A stretch of 64,000 nt of DNA from Branchiostoma floridae. Its lineage: Eukaryota; Chordata; Leptocardii; Amphioxiformes; Branchiostomatidae. Under the pieces are notes generated by a model, which worked only from the letters and a program-made list of their open reading frames with translations, was not told the origin of the DNA and ran no database searches. The first letter of the stretch is position 1. Every line of letters begins with the position of its first letter. This document shows, piece by piece, positions 23,525 through 35,984 of the stretch. The translations under genes were made by a program, and so were the position numbers. Where the stretch lies: NCBI RefSeq assembly GCF_000003815.2, contig NC_049995.1, positions 4,591,237 to 4,655,236 of the forward strand, written 5' to 3'.

Positions 23525-26100
23525 TCAATCTATCGTGTTATACTCTAGAACTGGTGCCTCTTTAGCCTTGTCTGTCATGGTCATGGGGTTGTCGCGGTCT
23601 CCTCTGTCCTGTCTGTGACCACAGCAGCAGGCGGGGATGTCCTCCTGTTTGGCGATGAGTGAAGACCACCAGCGGGACATGCGGGCTCGGTACCGGACAA
23701 ACACCAGGTTCAGACCCAGGAGAACCAACCCAACCACGAACCACTTTGAAAAGTATAACATATGTATGTAAGGTAATGCAAAGCACAGTGTAGACATATC
23801 AAGAAATTAAGACTGAATGCAGCTACAAGATTATTCAAAATGTAGATGCAGAACACAGTGATGATGATGATGTATGTATCTAATGCTGTAGATTATTACA
23901 GAAAAATGTGGAAGAACAATATTAGTTGGGGATCCATCAAACGACTTTGAATGAATCTACTGAAAATTTGCATGTATCATATATAGATGATAAGATCTCA
24001 CACTATGAATTTGATGTTAGTAATGGGTTGAATAATCTTCATTGCACAGCAAGTGTACTAGGTGCAACTTTGGGCGTCCTCTGCTACATAACATCAACTA
24101 CTCTAATAGTATAATCTGCCTAAAAATTGCCAATGTTAGCATAAATTGAAGGAGAACGTAGTTTTACAAAAAAATTGTGAAATTGGCAATGACTGGTGGC
24201 ATTGCTTACGTCTATGCATTTTTCATCTATGTTGTACTTTAAATGTATGTACAATGTATGGGCTGTGACATACATATGTACTCTAATGATATGATATGAC
24301 TAAGACTTAGGTCTAAGGTCCAGGCATGCTGGTAGAATTAAAGAGTTATATATAGTCTAAAGGAACATGATCCTCTGACCAATTAATTGTACCGTACATC
24401 ACTTGACCGTACATTGAATAGAAAATTATTACAAATGTTATGCTTATTTTCAGTTTTTGCATGTTTTTTATAATTGAGCATGACAAAAGAATCTGTATAG
24501 AAAAATGTATATTAATGAACAAGATGCATTTTGTTATATCATTAACTACTAAGAACTGATCTTATGATTATTCGTTCCAACTTACCCCCAGGATTGCTGT
24601 CATCAGAGACCCTTCTCCCAGCTGGTACCAGGGGATTTTCTCGTTCCGTACAGTACTGACGACCCACCACACCAGTAACGTTAGACCCTCAACTGGTAAC
24701 ACGTATCTGTAAACAGTAAGTCCAAAGTTAAAGACTAACCACACAACCTCTTGCAACAAAACGCAATTTAGAGACCAACGCAATGTGATCATTGAAATTA
24801 GCAGAGCAACCAATGAGACAATGACTACTTTTCCACCACATTTTCTTTTTTTAATATGGATCTTGACGTGGCCGCAGATACTAGGCAAAAAACATATAAC
24901 GATGAAACGTTAGTAAAAGAATGTCACATGTACTTTACAGAGAAGACAAATAAATACTACCACTTAGCGCTATGTTTAAAAAAGACTAGAATGACTTTTA
25001 TGTATACTTACTTAAGAAGCCATTCCCAAGCTTTGGGTAGCTTCCAGTCTGACCCATCCCCTGCCTGTGTGCCAAAATACTCTATTTAGATATCAGCAAT
25101 GAATCAAACTCTAAACAATATTAAATGAAGGCAATACTGGTACACTTTCAATTAATAAAAACACGTTTCTTTATGAAACTATAATTACAATTTTCAGCAA
25201 AGTTAGATGAAGAAAAATGATGCTCTGGGACATAATTAAACACTGATCAAGAGGTGGTGTTATCAGGCCTGGAACTTTTCACTGAATGAAAAGTCCCAGA
25301 CAATTGGGCTAGTTCATCATTTTATACGCACCTAGCCAATATTGCCAATATCATGTAATACCCCTTCACAATCTAAAGTACGCTACAGGGCGTGGGTATC
25401 CTGACAGCTTTTGATATTCCTGACAGCTTTTGATAAACCAACTCTAACCAACCATACAGATAGCTACATTTATGCAATTACCAAGAAGCGAGAGGAAGTC
25501 GAATGTCATAGAATAGATTAGACGCGCATCTGCATATATAGATGTGTATGATTGTTTCCATTGTTACATATATGTGATTCTTACCGTGTGACCTGTACTT
25601 AGCCCAAAAATGTGCAATAAAGGTCTTCATTCATTCATGATAACGGCGCACTGTGTTCTCGAAGGATAGAGCTGAAATTGAAAGGTTTGACCTACCTCAA
25701 CTTATCATGGAAGCTCATCTGTGTTGGCAGTTGTCATAGTACAATGCGTAACGTTCTTCCAACACAGAGGTATAGACGGATCAAATTTTCTAACGACCAC
25801 TGTCGCCTTTTTCTTGATCAATACTGATGACCAATCACTCCAGATCGTAAAATCAAGAGAGGTCGTTGAAAATATGATTGAAAGTTTAGCATCGTAATTT
25901 GACCTACGTCGTTCAGTAGGTTGATCCGAAAGCGGTGTGATCCATATCTCCAGAACAGGTAGACGAAAACCAGTCCAGAGAGAATGAGAGCAGAGCCCCA
26001 TACAAAGTCCTGGAAAAGAAACATGATAGTTGTGGCGTCATGTGTGGTGTAAGTGGTAGAGTGTTGGACTTGCAACCTAGTGGTACCGAGGTCGATATTC

Positions 26101-26160
<60 letters not shown>

Positions 26161-29100
26161 TACATACATACATACAAACACACACACACACACATACAAA
26201 CACACACAAACACACACACACACACACACATACATACAAACACACACACACAAACACACACACACACACACCACACACTCACATACACACGCACACTCTC
26301 TCACACTCACACACACACGCACACTCTCTCACACACACACACACAGGCACGCGCGCGCGCACACACACACACACACTCACACACACACACACACACATAC
26401 ATACAGACAAACGTTGTCTGTACAATATCTTGCCATGTCGCAGGGAATTAATCATGACATACCTGCATCGCCAGAAAAGAAATGCTGACGGCACTTGGGA
26501 CCCCCAAAAGAAAGACCAGTGTTCCTATCACCACTGCCGCAACGTCTCGTCTCACTAGATAAAAAATATTGATTACTAAAACATTTAAATACTGGTATGA
26601 AACAACATAGTCTTGCTTATCTTAGTGTTCATATCATTTTAGCCTAAAAGGCGAAAACAGACTACGGAGTTTAAATCCATTATCTAATGACAAAGCACAA
26701 TCATTTATTTAGCATTACATCAAACCCCATGCTATGTATGTTACGTTGAAGATTTGAAAATACCACGTACCTCCCCAGTCAACCAGTACTTGTGTAATGC
26801 TGTACATTATGGGAACGTAGCTACTGAACCCTGCCACTACCACCATCAGGAAGTACAGTGACGCCATCACACGGCCGCCGGTCATGGTGGAGAAGAGAAT
26901 GGGCATCCTGTGAACACAAACACATAAAAAAACATGCATCGTTTTAACATATCTAAGACATTCTTTTTAACGCGTCAGCCATTTTTAAAGAATAACTTTC
27001 TTTAGACATTGTTTTCTTTATACATTGACGCCGTATACATTAGCACACTCCATCCATCACTGAATACAGACGGTGGGCGATATAAACTTCCTAGCACGTT
27101 TGACCAATTGCTGACGACACGTATCCTTAAGATCACGTGTTAATAATGGAACAATGTTTGGAATAATGGGATTATGCTACTCAACTATAGTGAATTTACA
27201 TTCTAAAGAGAACGGTCATCAGTATTGAACCTGAAGAAGGCTACACGAGAGTGTTCGTTGAAAATTTGATCCGTGTGTACTTATGTGTTGGAAAGAGGTT
27301 AAGCATTGTACTATGCTTTCTCTTTAGTACAACTGTTACCAAATTTCAATGTCGAAGAGAAAGGGGAAGAGAAAATAGTACTGTATAACTTGATGGCGTG
27401 CAATATGACCAAATAAAATGAGAAAATGCTGCTTTACCAGACGAAGGTGAGTCCCGTGTTGGCAGGCCCGTTCGTCTTCAGGAGTTTCATCAGGTCATCC
27501 TTGTCGCCTCCGGGACTAACTTTGGTCCAGGTGGAAAACACGGTACAGAACACCATCGTGCCAGACATCAGACTATGTTTAGATATGTAAAGGAAAAAAA
27601 TAGATTGTTTTTTTCTACCAGTCTGAAGTTTTCATGTTTATTGGAAGAATCACTTTTTCTCTCTCCTGGCAGTCTTGAAATCCGGACCTCTGACCTTCCA
27701 GCGTTGTTGAGGATTGTGGCTGTAACCATATCGTACCAACTGTCTTTCTGTCTATCATGACTTCCAATTTTACAAGTATCCAATTACACTATTTCCGTTT
27801 CGCATGTTTGGTGAAACTGCTTCTCTCCAATTTTAACTCAAAGACAAATGAATAACAACGGACTACGATGATTTTACCGCATTGTCACAGTGGTTAAAAT
27901 CAGTCATTTATTTCTCACCTTACAGTGTTGTTGAGTAATGGTATAAGAGTGCCTGTCTTCACAGGTCCCATGCTTTGGGTCATGCTCGCTCCATACACCA
28001 GAAAAATCCCACATGCTGCTCCTGTGTCCCAAGCGTTCTGGGACAGGGCGTCAATCCATAGTCTTGGGGTACCTAACAATTCTGTATAGAATAAAAATAA
28101 AAAAATAAAGAAAGGCGGAAATAATGCTGCATTTCTTTCAAAATCTCAATATTTGATGAGTACGTCAAATAATATATTTGAAACTTCCTTAAAACAGGAT
28201 GATCGTATGTGGAAGTGCATCCAAGGCTGCAGTACCAACAGCACATGCATGGTGGCATTGCACGTAAAATGTAGTTGATTTATCAACGTAAGAACTTCTA
28301 TGTCGACTTCATCACTTTGCTGTAAAGATTGGCTAGTGACTTTGAACCGGGCTTTGTTTTTAGATTTGAAACCATCACTTATAATCTTCATAAAAGGTGC
28401 AATTTCCAATAATGTAGCATTGACTAATAAGGAAGTGAATCCAACTTTTATCACACGTCTGAATTTTGACAAGTGCATATTGTATCATTGGTAATCTACG
28501 TCATAGATACACTAACATAAAAAGTGCATACTACATTTTAAAAACCCTTGCCAACACCGTTTGATGAATGACTTGCAGAGTTAGAACCCCAAAAGCTCAA
28601 CATCATTGCAAAAACCTTTGAACATTATTTTTTACTTACGCCAGTCTGGTGTGAAAATGTAGGCCAGAGCAGACCCTGCGTTGTGTTGGGTTAGAGCCCA
28701 GATAAAGGCTGTGATGATCAAAACGAAGAGTCCGGGAATCATGACCTTCATGGCAGGTTCGATGCTGTTTACTCCTCTCCAGATCACAAATGTAGATCCA
28801 GCAGTGCCCATGAAGTGTAACAATACAGGCCAGCTGCTTTCCTACAGTGAGGAATGCAGCGAAATTGTATCTTATCATTGATATAGAATAAAGATACTCT
28901 TTTGCACAAACATTGCCTATATTCAAACCAACTCTTCGGTGACCATCTGTCACCATCTTTAGGGCAATTCTAACTGTGTCACATTGTACTGCAGGACAAG
29001 GTGTTGCTGTTCACAGCTCACATACGGTCGTATTTACAATGTACACACTACGTAATTTGATTATGTGATTAAGACCACACTGAATTACAACTTTAAGTTT

Positions 29101-31211
29101 TCTGTAACAGTTTATTGTCGTTCTGACCAACCTCAGCAAAGGTCTTCCAGATCTGGCTGCTCTCTTCAAAGGTTGTTGGCAATGGGTGAAAGATACAGTA
29201 GTACATGTAGTACATAGACCACCCAAAAATCACCCCGAAGTAGCAACTGTAAATAAAAGGCTTGTATTGTGGACCAACTTTTCAAAATACAGGTTTAACA
29301 CATAGCAAAAGCACGAAAGAACTCTGTTACATTGAAAATCCATCTTTTTTTACTCAATTGTTTTTTCTTCTTTATTTTCATAGACATTCAAATACCACCC
29401 CGTACTCTGACATTTACGAACAATTCTGCATAACCATATCTTTCAATGACAAGTAAAGCAGTTTATCTTACCATGTGCAAAAGTTGACAATGCTTATGCA
29501 GCCCCCAAGCCATGTTGACTTCACGCCTAGTAGGTCGTGCCATGCCATTGGTGCAGCTCTCCTGGTGAACCGACCAATGGCGTACTCCATGATGATAACC
29601 TGAATGGACCACAGGAACAGGAACACCAACCAGACTAGCAGGAACTGCAGACATCCTGGGAAACATCATAATGTGTTTTAAGTCTCTCAAAGTCTCGAAA
29701 ACATATGTCGTGTAATGCGTCATGGAAAATGGGTCAACAAAACAATCTTACTTATCTAACATTCATGATCCTTGAAACATTGACATTGTGCTCAAAATGA
29801 AGTAGCAATGATTATTTTAATGTGATAACAAAGCAAGCCAAATCCAACACCACTCTCGGTCCCAAGAGCTATCTACCACTCAAAAATCATGACCGTAGCA
29901 CGTCCAGAATTAGAGATATCAAACTCGGAATTTCCGCTGTAGTACCGTAACAACTCGCTATGGGCTAAAAATCTCATCAACACCTACCCACGGGTGCTGG
30001 TCGTCTACAAACAAACATTAACACACAACAGCTACCCCAAATATAACCTTATTGGCAAAGAAAAAACCGGTTCGATTAGTGATAAAAAGAACCGTCGTTG
30101 TACAAGTCAAGATGGTTTCCACTCGGATGTTACATCATCATAATAGCAAGAATACAAATAAGGATTTAAATTGTCCTATGGCCTCATCATGAAGAACAGA
30201 CGAAATGAAAACAAAATCTATTTTTACATTTTATCTATCGAGACTCACAGGATGAGATCTTAGAGGTGTGGGCAACAGGATTAGTATTTCCTTTACAATG
30301 CCCTAACCCCCAGCGTACAGTTAACACAAACCATAAACTATAAGAAAAAAAGCAAATAAAAGCTAATAATACAAAACATTCTAACTAATGAACAGCAATT
30401 ACAAAATGATAGTAAAATGATCATTTAAACTCAGCATTCACCTTCCCCTCCGCTGTTGTTTGCCAGAATCCTGGGAAAGCGCCAGAGATTGCCGAACCCT
30501 ACAGTAGACCCTGCACAGGTGATAATGAGCCCGACTGTGGAGGAGAATCTTCCCGCCCTGTCTGTGTGCTGATGTTGCTGCGACGTAGTTAGAGAAGTAG
30601 CTTCCCGGCTTGATTCAGTATCATGATCCTATGATATAGAAAATAGATGCAATGGACTTACCAGTATACCTTCAAATCTTTATTTCAGGTTACCTAAAGA
30701 CTAACACTCTAATGTATCAACACTGCAAATTTCCAATAGATAAAAAATGTAAAGCATACTTTTTACATTAGCATTAACCATATGCAGTAAAGTGAGATAT
30801 TATGATATGAAATATCAACATCGCCTGTGTTGATATTTTTAGTTCAATGACTGGAATTTAGTTCATAACACAAGGATCACGTTGTCTTAGTATAAATTGA
30901 AACAATCTGTTAACGTTACTACTAATTGTGTCAAAATGAATACACAATGTTTACACTTACAGTTCATATAATGGGTTCGGATGTTGAAATGACAAAAATG
31001 GTGACAGGGACACCATATTCTTGTTGTAAACTTTAAAGTGAGTCTGACCAGCTATTGTAGATTAAAAAGGCTTACAACTTCAAGTTAGCCTTACAACTAC
31101 AATACATAGGAAACAACATCTTGATGCGTCGAATGACATACGGAATTCTAAGCCCTGAAATCTTACCTTCGTGACAAGTTTCGTTTTCTCTGTTGTTTTT
31201 TCGTCCGCCAT
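23525..31211 (-). CDS. Prokaryotic-type neurotransmitter:sodium symporter (SLC6/NSS family), copy A
   Basis: Predicted Na+-coupled 12-TM plasma-membrane transporter of an amino-acid-like substrate; the substrate is unknown. Exons in transcript order: 31211-31167, 30628-30442, 29655-29472, 29246-29132, 28841-28640, 28081-27919, 27572-27438, 26907-26771, 26554-26463, 26009-25908, 25064-25012, 24706-24586, 23743-23525. All junctions are GT/AG and the frame stays open for 584 codons. Landmarks: TM1 GNLWRFP at 61-67 (N62 aligns with LeuT N27), TM2 EYAIGRF at 101-107, TM6 [11 protein letters not shown] at 259-269 (D263 at the LeuT T254 position), TM7 N295 and S299, TM8 AGFSSY at 369-374 (Na2-site Ala/Ser/Ser), and a Cys-rich cytosolic tail. 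The start ATGGCGGAC has a good context. The downstream copies share this exon plan. Classical animal SLC6 motifs differ, so a substrate class cannot be named. Confidence 0.9.
26035..26101 (+). mobile_element. tRNA-like SINE head with CA tail, in intron 9 of copy A
   Basis: gtgtaagtggtagagtgttg, cttgcaacctagtggta and gaggtcgatattcga follow the tRNA A-box/B-box pattern of many short SINEs and lead directly into the CA tract. Confidence 0.6.
26101..26405. repeat. Long (CA)n compound microsatellite in intron 9 of copy A
   Basis: About 300 bp of CA dinucleotides with ta, aa, gc and tc interruptions. Confidence 0.97.
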
Positions 31212-31253
31212 CTTTGTTTCACAGTCCGGCTTGACCCAAATACCATGCAGAAA

Positions 31254-31261
31254 AACCGGTT
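31254..31261 (-). promoter_or_regulatory. AACCGGTT motif upstream of copy A
   Basis: A perfect 8-bp palindrome 43 bp upstream of the start codon, within gcagaaaaaccggttcg. The same motif (one base changed in B) precedes copies B and C. AACCGGTT is the classic Grainyhead/CP2-family site; binding here is inference. Confidence 0.45.
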
Positions 31262-32820
31262 CGGTACATAAATTTTCGCTTGGTCATATTTAATGACATG
31301 TAGTCTTCACACCTTCTGTGCATAGATTAAATATACCATAACAACTAAGAACCTATTCCGTCGCTTATCTGTTGTTTAATTCCATTTCAAGTCACCGAGA
31401 GGGTTTTCATCCGATCGTTTGCAACTGTTATCAATTCCCTGTAATTGCATATTCTCGTTATATGTCTAAGAGATTGGATGCATGCTTTGTAAATATTTTG
31501 AAAGTTGCTTTAACTTTGTGAATATATTTCCAGGTCGTTTAAACCTTTGGAAATATTGAGGTTATATCACGTGCTTTGTGTGCAGTTAATGTGATATACA
31601 ACTAAACACCTAGCCTGACTGAAATCGCGCTCCTAGAGGTCGGCCCTACAGTTGCCGCTGGGAGTTGGCCTTTGCCCCAGTCAGCGAGTGATTGTGTAAA
31701 CACGGGCAAACTAAACACCTATTAACAACATATCCATTCGTATTTAGGGTAACAGATCTAATTACGATAATCATAGATATTACACTAAAAGCTATTTCAC
31801 AACACGGCATAGGAATGGTAGATAGAATTATTGTGATATAGGGTTAACAGCTGACCTGAATTACAGTTTTTCTTCAGGTTTCAGTGAACAATGGACTCAT
31901 TAGCATATCAATGTAAGCTGTCAAAAAGCTATTTTGAATCTTTTTAGAATCCATTCAGAAGCAAACTATTCGTGGAGAGAACCAACCATTAAAGAATTTT
32001 TCCAGGCTGATTGCACTGCAACTTCATAAAATAAGTTGAAAAAATAGAATGACGGTCGATTTTCATAGACTTTGTGGGGTAAAATTGCGACAGTTTTCTA
32101 CTTCCCATTCAGGAATCCATTATTTAATTTGTACTTTGCGCAATTTTCTCCTCTGTCTTTTATCATAATCATTCATAAACGACGTAGAATGGCACAACTA
32201 TCGTGCCTGAAACCTCAGAAATAATGACCTTAACGATATTTTTTACGTTTTAGACCAGAGAATCAATCAACACTGCAAAGTACCGTATTAATATTTATTC
32301 AAAACTGTTCTGCACTTAGTACTAAAACCGTATAAAGATATGAATGATTAAAATGTCCCATTCAATGATGCCTTTAACATGATACTTAAAATCATATAAA
32401 CGTACTTTAAAGTTAACCATGAGAAGGCATTTGAAAGATTTTGTTATCGTTTTGTACTTTTTATTTTTTTCTTCTATTAATAAATAATTCGATGTGAAGG
32501 CAGTAACATCACAATGCATATACGTTATGAAAGTTAGTGAATACGCGAAAATGGTATATAGACCAATATAAATAGCATTGCCATCGCTAGTAACGAGCTG
32601 TCGACATAGCAAAATTCATGTCTGGGTTCAATCGGGGTGACTCCACTGTAAATCAACTCGTTTCCTGTTATATGTTATGTACCATGATTTGTCCAGTGGC
32701 GCCGTTAATATAAGCTAGTCTGCTTGAATGTGGCAACACTGTGTACTGTGTGCCCATTTTGTTCTAATGAAAAATAGCAAAGTTGTATACGGAATGCAGA
32801 CTAATTTTCTTTCATGTTTT
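31262..32820. other. Intergenic region between copies A and B, with one interspersed repeat
   Basis: Non-coding. 31612-31709 holds an interspersed repeat (tagcctgactgaaatcgcgc, ggtcggccctac, gtgtaaacacgggc) that recurs inverted at 52918-53030. Nothing else recognised. Confidence 0.5.
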
Positions 32821-32822
32821 TA

Positions 32823-32953
32823 GTCTAGAACCGGTCCCATGTTAGCCTGGTCTGTCATGTCCATGTTGTTGTCGCTTTCTCCTCTGTCCTGTCTGTGCCC
32901 ACAGCAGCTTGCGGGGATGTCCTCCTGTTTGGCGATGAGTGAAGACCACCAGC
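32823..32953 (-). pseudogene. Orphan fragment of transporter exon 13
   Basis: Reads, in the coding sense, from [14 protein letters not shown] through a Cys-His-rich tail to a stop near 32823, like the 3' part of exon 13 in copies A-C. It lacks the TM12 segment that precedes it in the intact exons. It lies about 60 bp beyond the stop codon of copy B, is clearly diverged (for example a different Cys cluster and tail), yet has no internal stop. An AG precedes the break, but splicing from exon 12 (phase 0) would be out of frame, so it is better read as a duplication relic than an alternative exon. Confidence 0.75.
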
Positions 32954-34057
32954 TATCTTTCAAACCCTAATCGGTGCCCCCAAATACAGTGGGATATCAC
33001 CTATTAATGACAATAATCAATCTATCGTGTTGTACTCTAGAGCTGGTGCCTCTTTGTCCTTGTATGTCATGGCCATGGGGTTGTCGCGGTCTCCTCTGTC
33101 CTGTCTGTGACCACAGCAGCAGGCGGGGATGTCCTCCTGTTTGGCGATGAGTGAAGACCACCAGCGGGACATGCGGGCTCGGTACCGGACAAACAGGAGG
33201 TTCAGGCCCAGCAGAAACAGTCCGGCCACAAACCACTGAAAAAATACATGTATATTCAATAACATTTCATGCAGAAGTCCATTTTCAAATGATACTAAGT
33301 TGGTGAGTTCTCATGAATCGTATGACACTTTAGATGGATCATGTAGATTCGGTTACTGTAAACGCAGGAAATACACTTGAAGACCTTTAGCTCCAATATT
33401 TTGACGTACAAGAAATGACAAATTTCACGATGCCATAAATCATATGAATGTAAAAAAAAAGAATCTAACCGAAAAGGTAACTTCAGATAAAGCTGTACGA
33501 CACAGTTAGCAAGAACATCAAAGATTGATTTAAAGGTAAATCGTAGGTTAAACTTTCTACCACATTACTTGATGATTTAAACCTATATTTGTGATATCTT
33601 CATACCACTTACCCCCAGGATTGCTGTCATCAGAGACCCTTCTCCCAGCTGGTACCAGGGGATCTTCTCGTCCCGTACAGTACTGACGACCCACCACACC
33701 AGTAACGTCAGACCCTGGGCTAGCAATACGTACCTGGAAAAACATAACACATTTGATATCGTATACTTCTAACATGCAATGGACCGATGCTATTTGTTCA
33801 TCACTATTACTAGCTCAGCCAATGACAGGATGGCTGTATGTGTGATCGTGACAGTTTGGTATTTTCGGTTTTGATGGAGCTGGACGTGCACGGCACGAAA
33901 AACGGTATTTAAGGATGCTGAAACCATGCGTAATGTTGACGTATTTTCCTCCTTTACGGATCTATACACCACTTATACGAGTACGTAAATATTGCCTTTA
34001 AGTGGTCTTTCTGTAGGTCCGTGTTAGTCCTTATTTTCCGGTTTTCCCGTTGTCTTT

Positions 34058-34995
34058 CAGCAGCTTAAAGATGTCGTAAATGATTTTTAAAACCCCCTTA
34101 AAACTTGTTTAAAGTTTACGTTTATTTGATCTAAAGCCTCTTTACGTCTCATATACAATTGCATTAAGTGGATTATAACGTGTGTTTTAGTGCCTTTTCA
34201 GCAGCTTAAAGTTGCCATAAATACTTATTAAAACGCCCTTAAGACATGTTTAAACTTCACGTTTATTTGATCTAAAGCCTCTTTACGTCTCATATACGTG
34301 TACATTAAGAGGATTATAACGTGTGTTTAGGTGCCTTTTCAGCAGTTTAAAGTTGCCATAAATATCTATTAAAACGCCCTTAAGATATGTTTAAACTTCA
34401 CGTATATTTGATCTAAAGCCTATTTACGTCTCATATACGTGTGCATTAAGTGGATTATAACGTGTGTTTAGCTGCCTTTTCAGCAGCTTAAATTTGCCAT
34501 AAATACCTATTATAACGCCCTTAAGACTTGTTTAAACTTCACGTTTATTTGATCTAAAGCCTCTTTACGTCTCATATACGTGTTCATTAAGTGGATTATA
34601 ACGTGTGTTTAGGTGCCTTTTCAGCAGCTTAAATTTGCCATAAATACTTATTAAAACGCCCTTAAGACTTGTTTAAACTTCACGTTTATTTGATCTAAAG
34701 CCTCTTTACGTCTCATATACGTGTTCATTAAGTGGATTATAACGTGTGTTTAGGTGCCTTTTCAGCAGCTTAAATTTGCCATAAATACTTATTAAAACGC
34801 CCTTAAGACATGTTTAAACTTCACGTTTATTTGATCTAAAGCCTATTTACGTCTCATATACGTGTGAATTAAGAGGATTTTTTTTAATGTGTCTATATTT
34901 TTCTTTTTAGCAGCTTAAAGTTGTCATAAATACGTACCAAAACACCCTTAAGACATGTTTAAAGTTCCCTCTGTACGTCTCATATACGTGTGCAT
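34058..34995. repeat. Satellite array, unit 141 bp, 7 copies, in intron 11 of copy B
   Basis: cagcag(c/t)tt begins units at 34058, 34199, 34340, 34481, 34622, 34763 and about 34908; five successive steps are exactly 141 bp. The unit contains gccataaatacttattaaaa, cgcccttaagac, cacgtttatttgatctaaag, cctctttacgtctcatatac, ggattataacgtgtgttta. The last copy is degraded. Confidence 0.93.
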
Positions 34996-34999
34996 TAAG

Positions 35000-35828
35000 G
35001 TGTGGATAAGTGCCATTTTAGGAGAATAATCATTAGCACATTTCAAAGCAAGAAAATACAATGGATGAAACTTTAAAATTTTATTGAATTACGAGAAAAT
35101 ATTACATGGAAAAGTAAAAAAACCTACAGCCTACTAGGTATTTGTGGCCTTTCATTCTGATGTAGTCGGCAGTTGAAACAATCACAACGGCTGTGCAATT
35201 CCGTGCAGTAGTCCACAGTCCCATTTCCAGTGTCCGGCGAAGCGTCTCGGCGTAAGTTAAAAAGAGCACACATGTACAGTTCCATCTGGTCACCACAGGA
35301 ATAAGAATCCGGTAAGATCTAGAGTATCCTAGAGTAGTGGCCGATATGACTCGTGTTGTTGGATGGTCCTGGATTCTGTGAACGCGAAACATGTTCAGCT
35401 TGCAGTGTCGGCTTCTATTAATCCGGATGGTGCAAGGGCCGTGATTTCCATTCTGTGTCGATTTCCAACAACAACAGCTTGTACAGAATGATAGCCACCT
35501 CGTATCTTTGAGTCAAATTCCGTCACCGGGGGTCCTAGGCGGTAAAAGCGGTGTCGCGGCCACAACTTGCGGGCTAGAGCAGGCCCAAACTTTCTTCAAT
35601 ACTTCTCTTCAAAAGTGAACGCCTGGAAAATAACCGCTCGTTGTCGTACGTATGGCCCGTAAATTTGAACCCCCCACTCTTTTCTGCCATTGGATACATC
35701 CTATCACATGACACAGCTGTGCCACAGACGGACCAAGGGAGTTTCACCTCCTTGGGACGACGGAGGCGTGCGCCCCATGGCGCGTACGAAATAACGCTGA
35801 ATAATTTACATCTTGCCTGCCAAACAAA
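35000..35828. other. Intron sequence of copy B, locally GC-rich
   Basis: 35400-35820 has a higher GC content than its surroundings, with a short open frame at 35641-35820 that I cannot assign. No splice-supported exon seen. Confidence 0.3.
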
Positions 35829-35980
35829 NNNNNNNNNNNNNNNNNNNNNNNNNNNNNNNNNNNNNNNNNNNNNNNNNNNNNNNNNNNNNNNNNNNNNNNN
35901 NNNNNNNNNNNNNNNNNNNNNNNNNNNNNNNNNNNNNNNNNNNNNNNNNNNNNNNNNNNNNNNNNNNNNNNNNNNNNNNN
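35829..35980. other. Assembly gap, 152 N, at the edge of the 115-bp satellite
   Basis: Run of N abutting the tandem array, probably where the assembly collapsed or broke in the repeat. Confidence 0.97.
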
Positions 35981-35984
35981 CAGG

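Noticed and set aside
24856-25089. Plus-strand open frames over transporter exons
   Set aside because: These are antisense shadows of exons proven by conserved splice sites in three copies.
26040-26558. Long His-Thr or Cys-Val repeat open frames
   Set aside because: They are produced by the (CA)n tract between transporter exons on the other strand.
32823-32953. Alternative last exon for a transporter
   Set aside because: An AG precedes it, but joining from exon 12 would be out of frame and TM12 would be lost.
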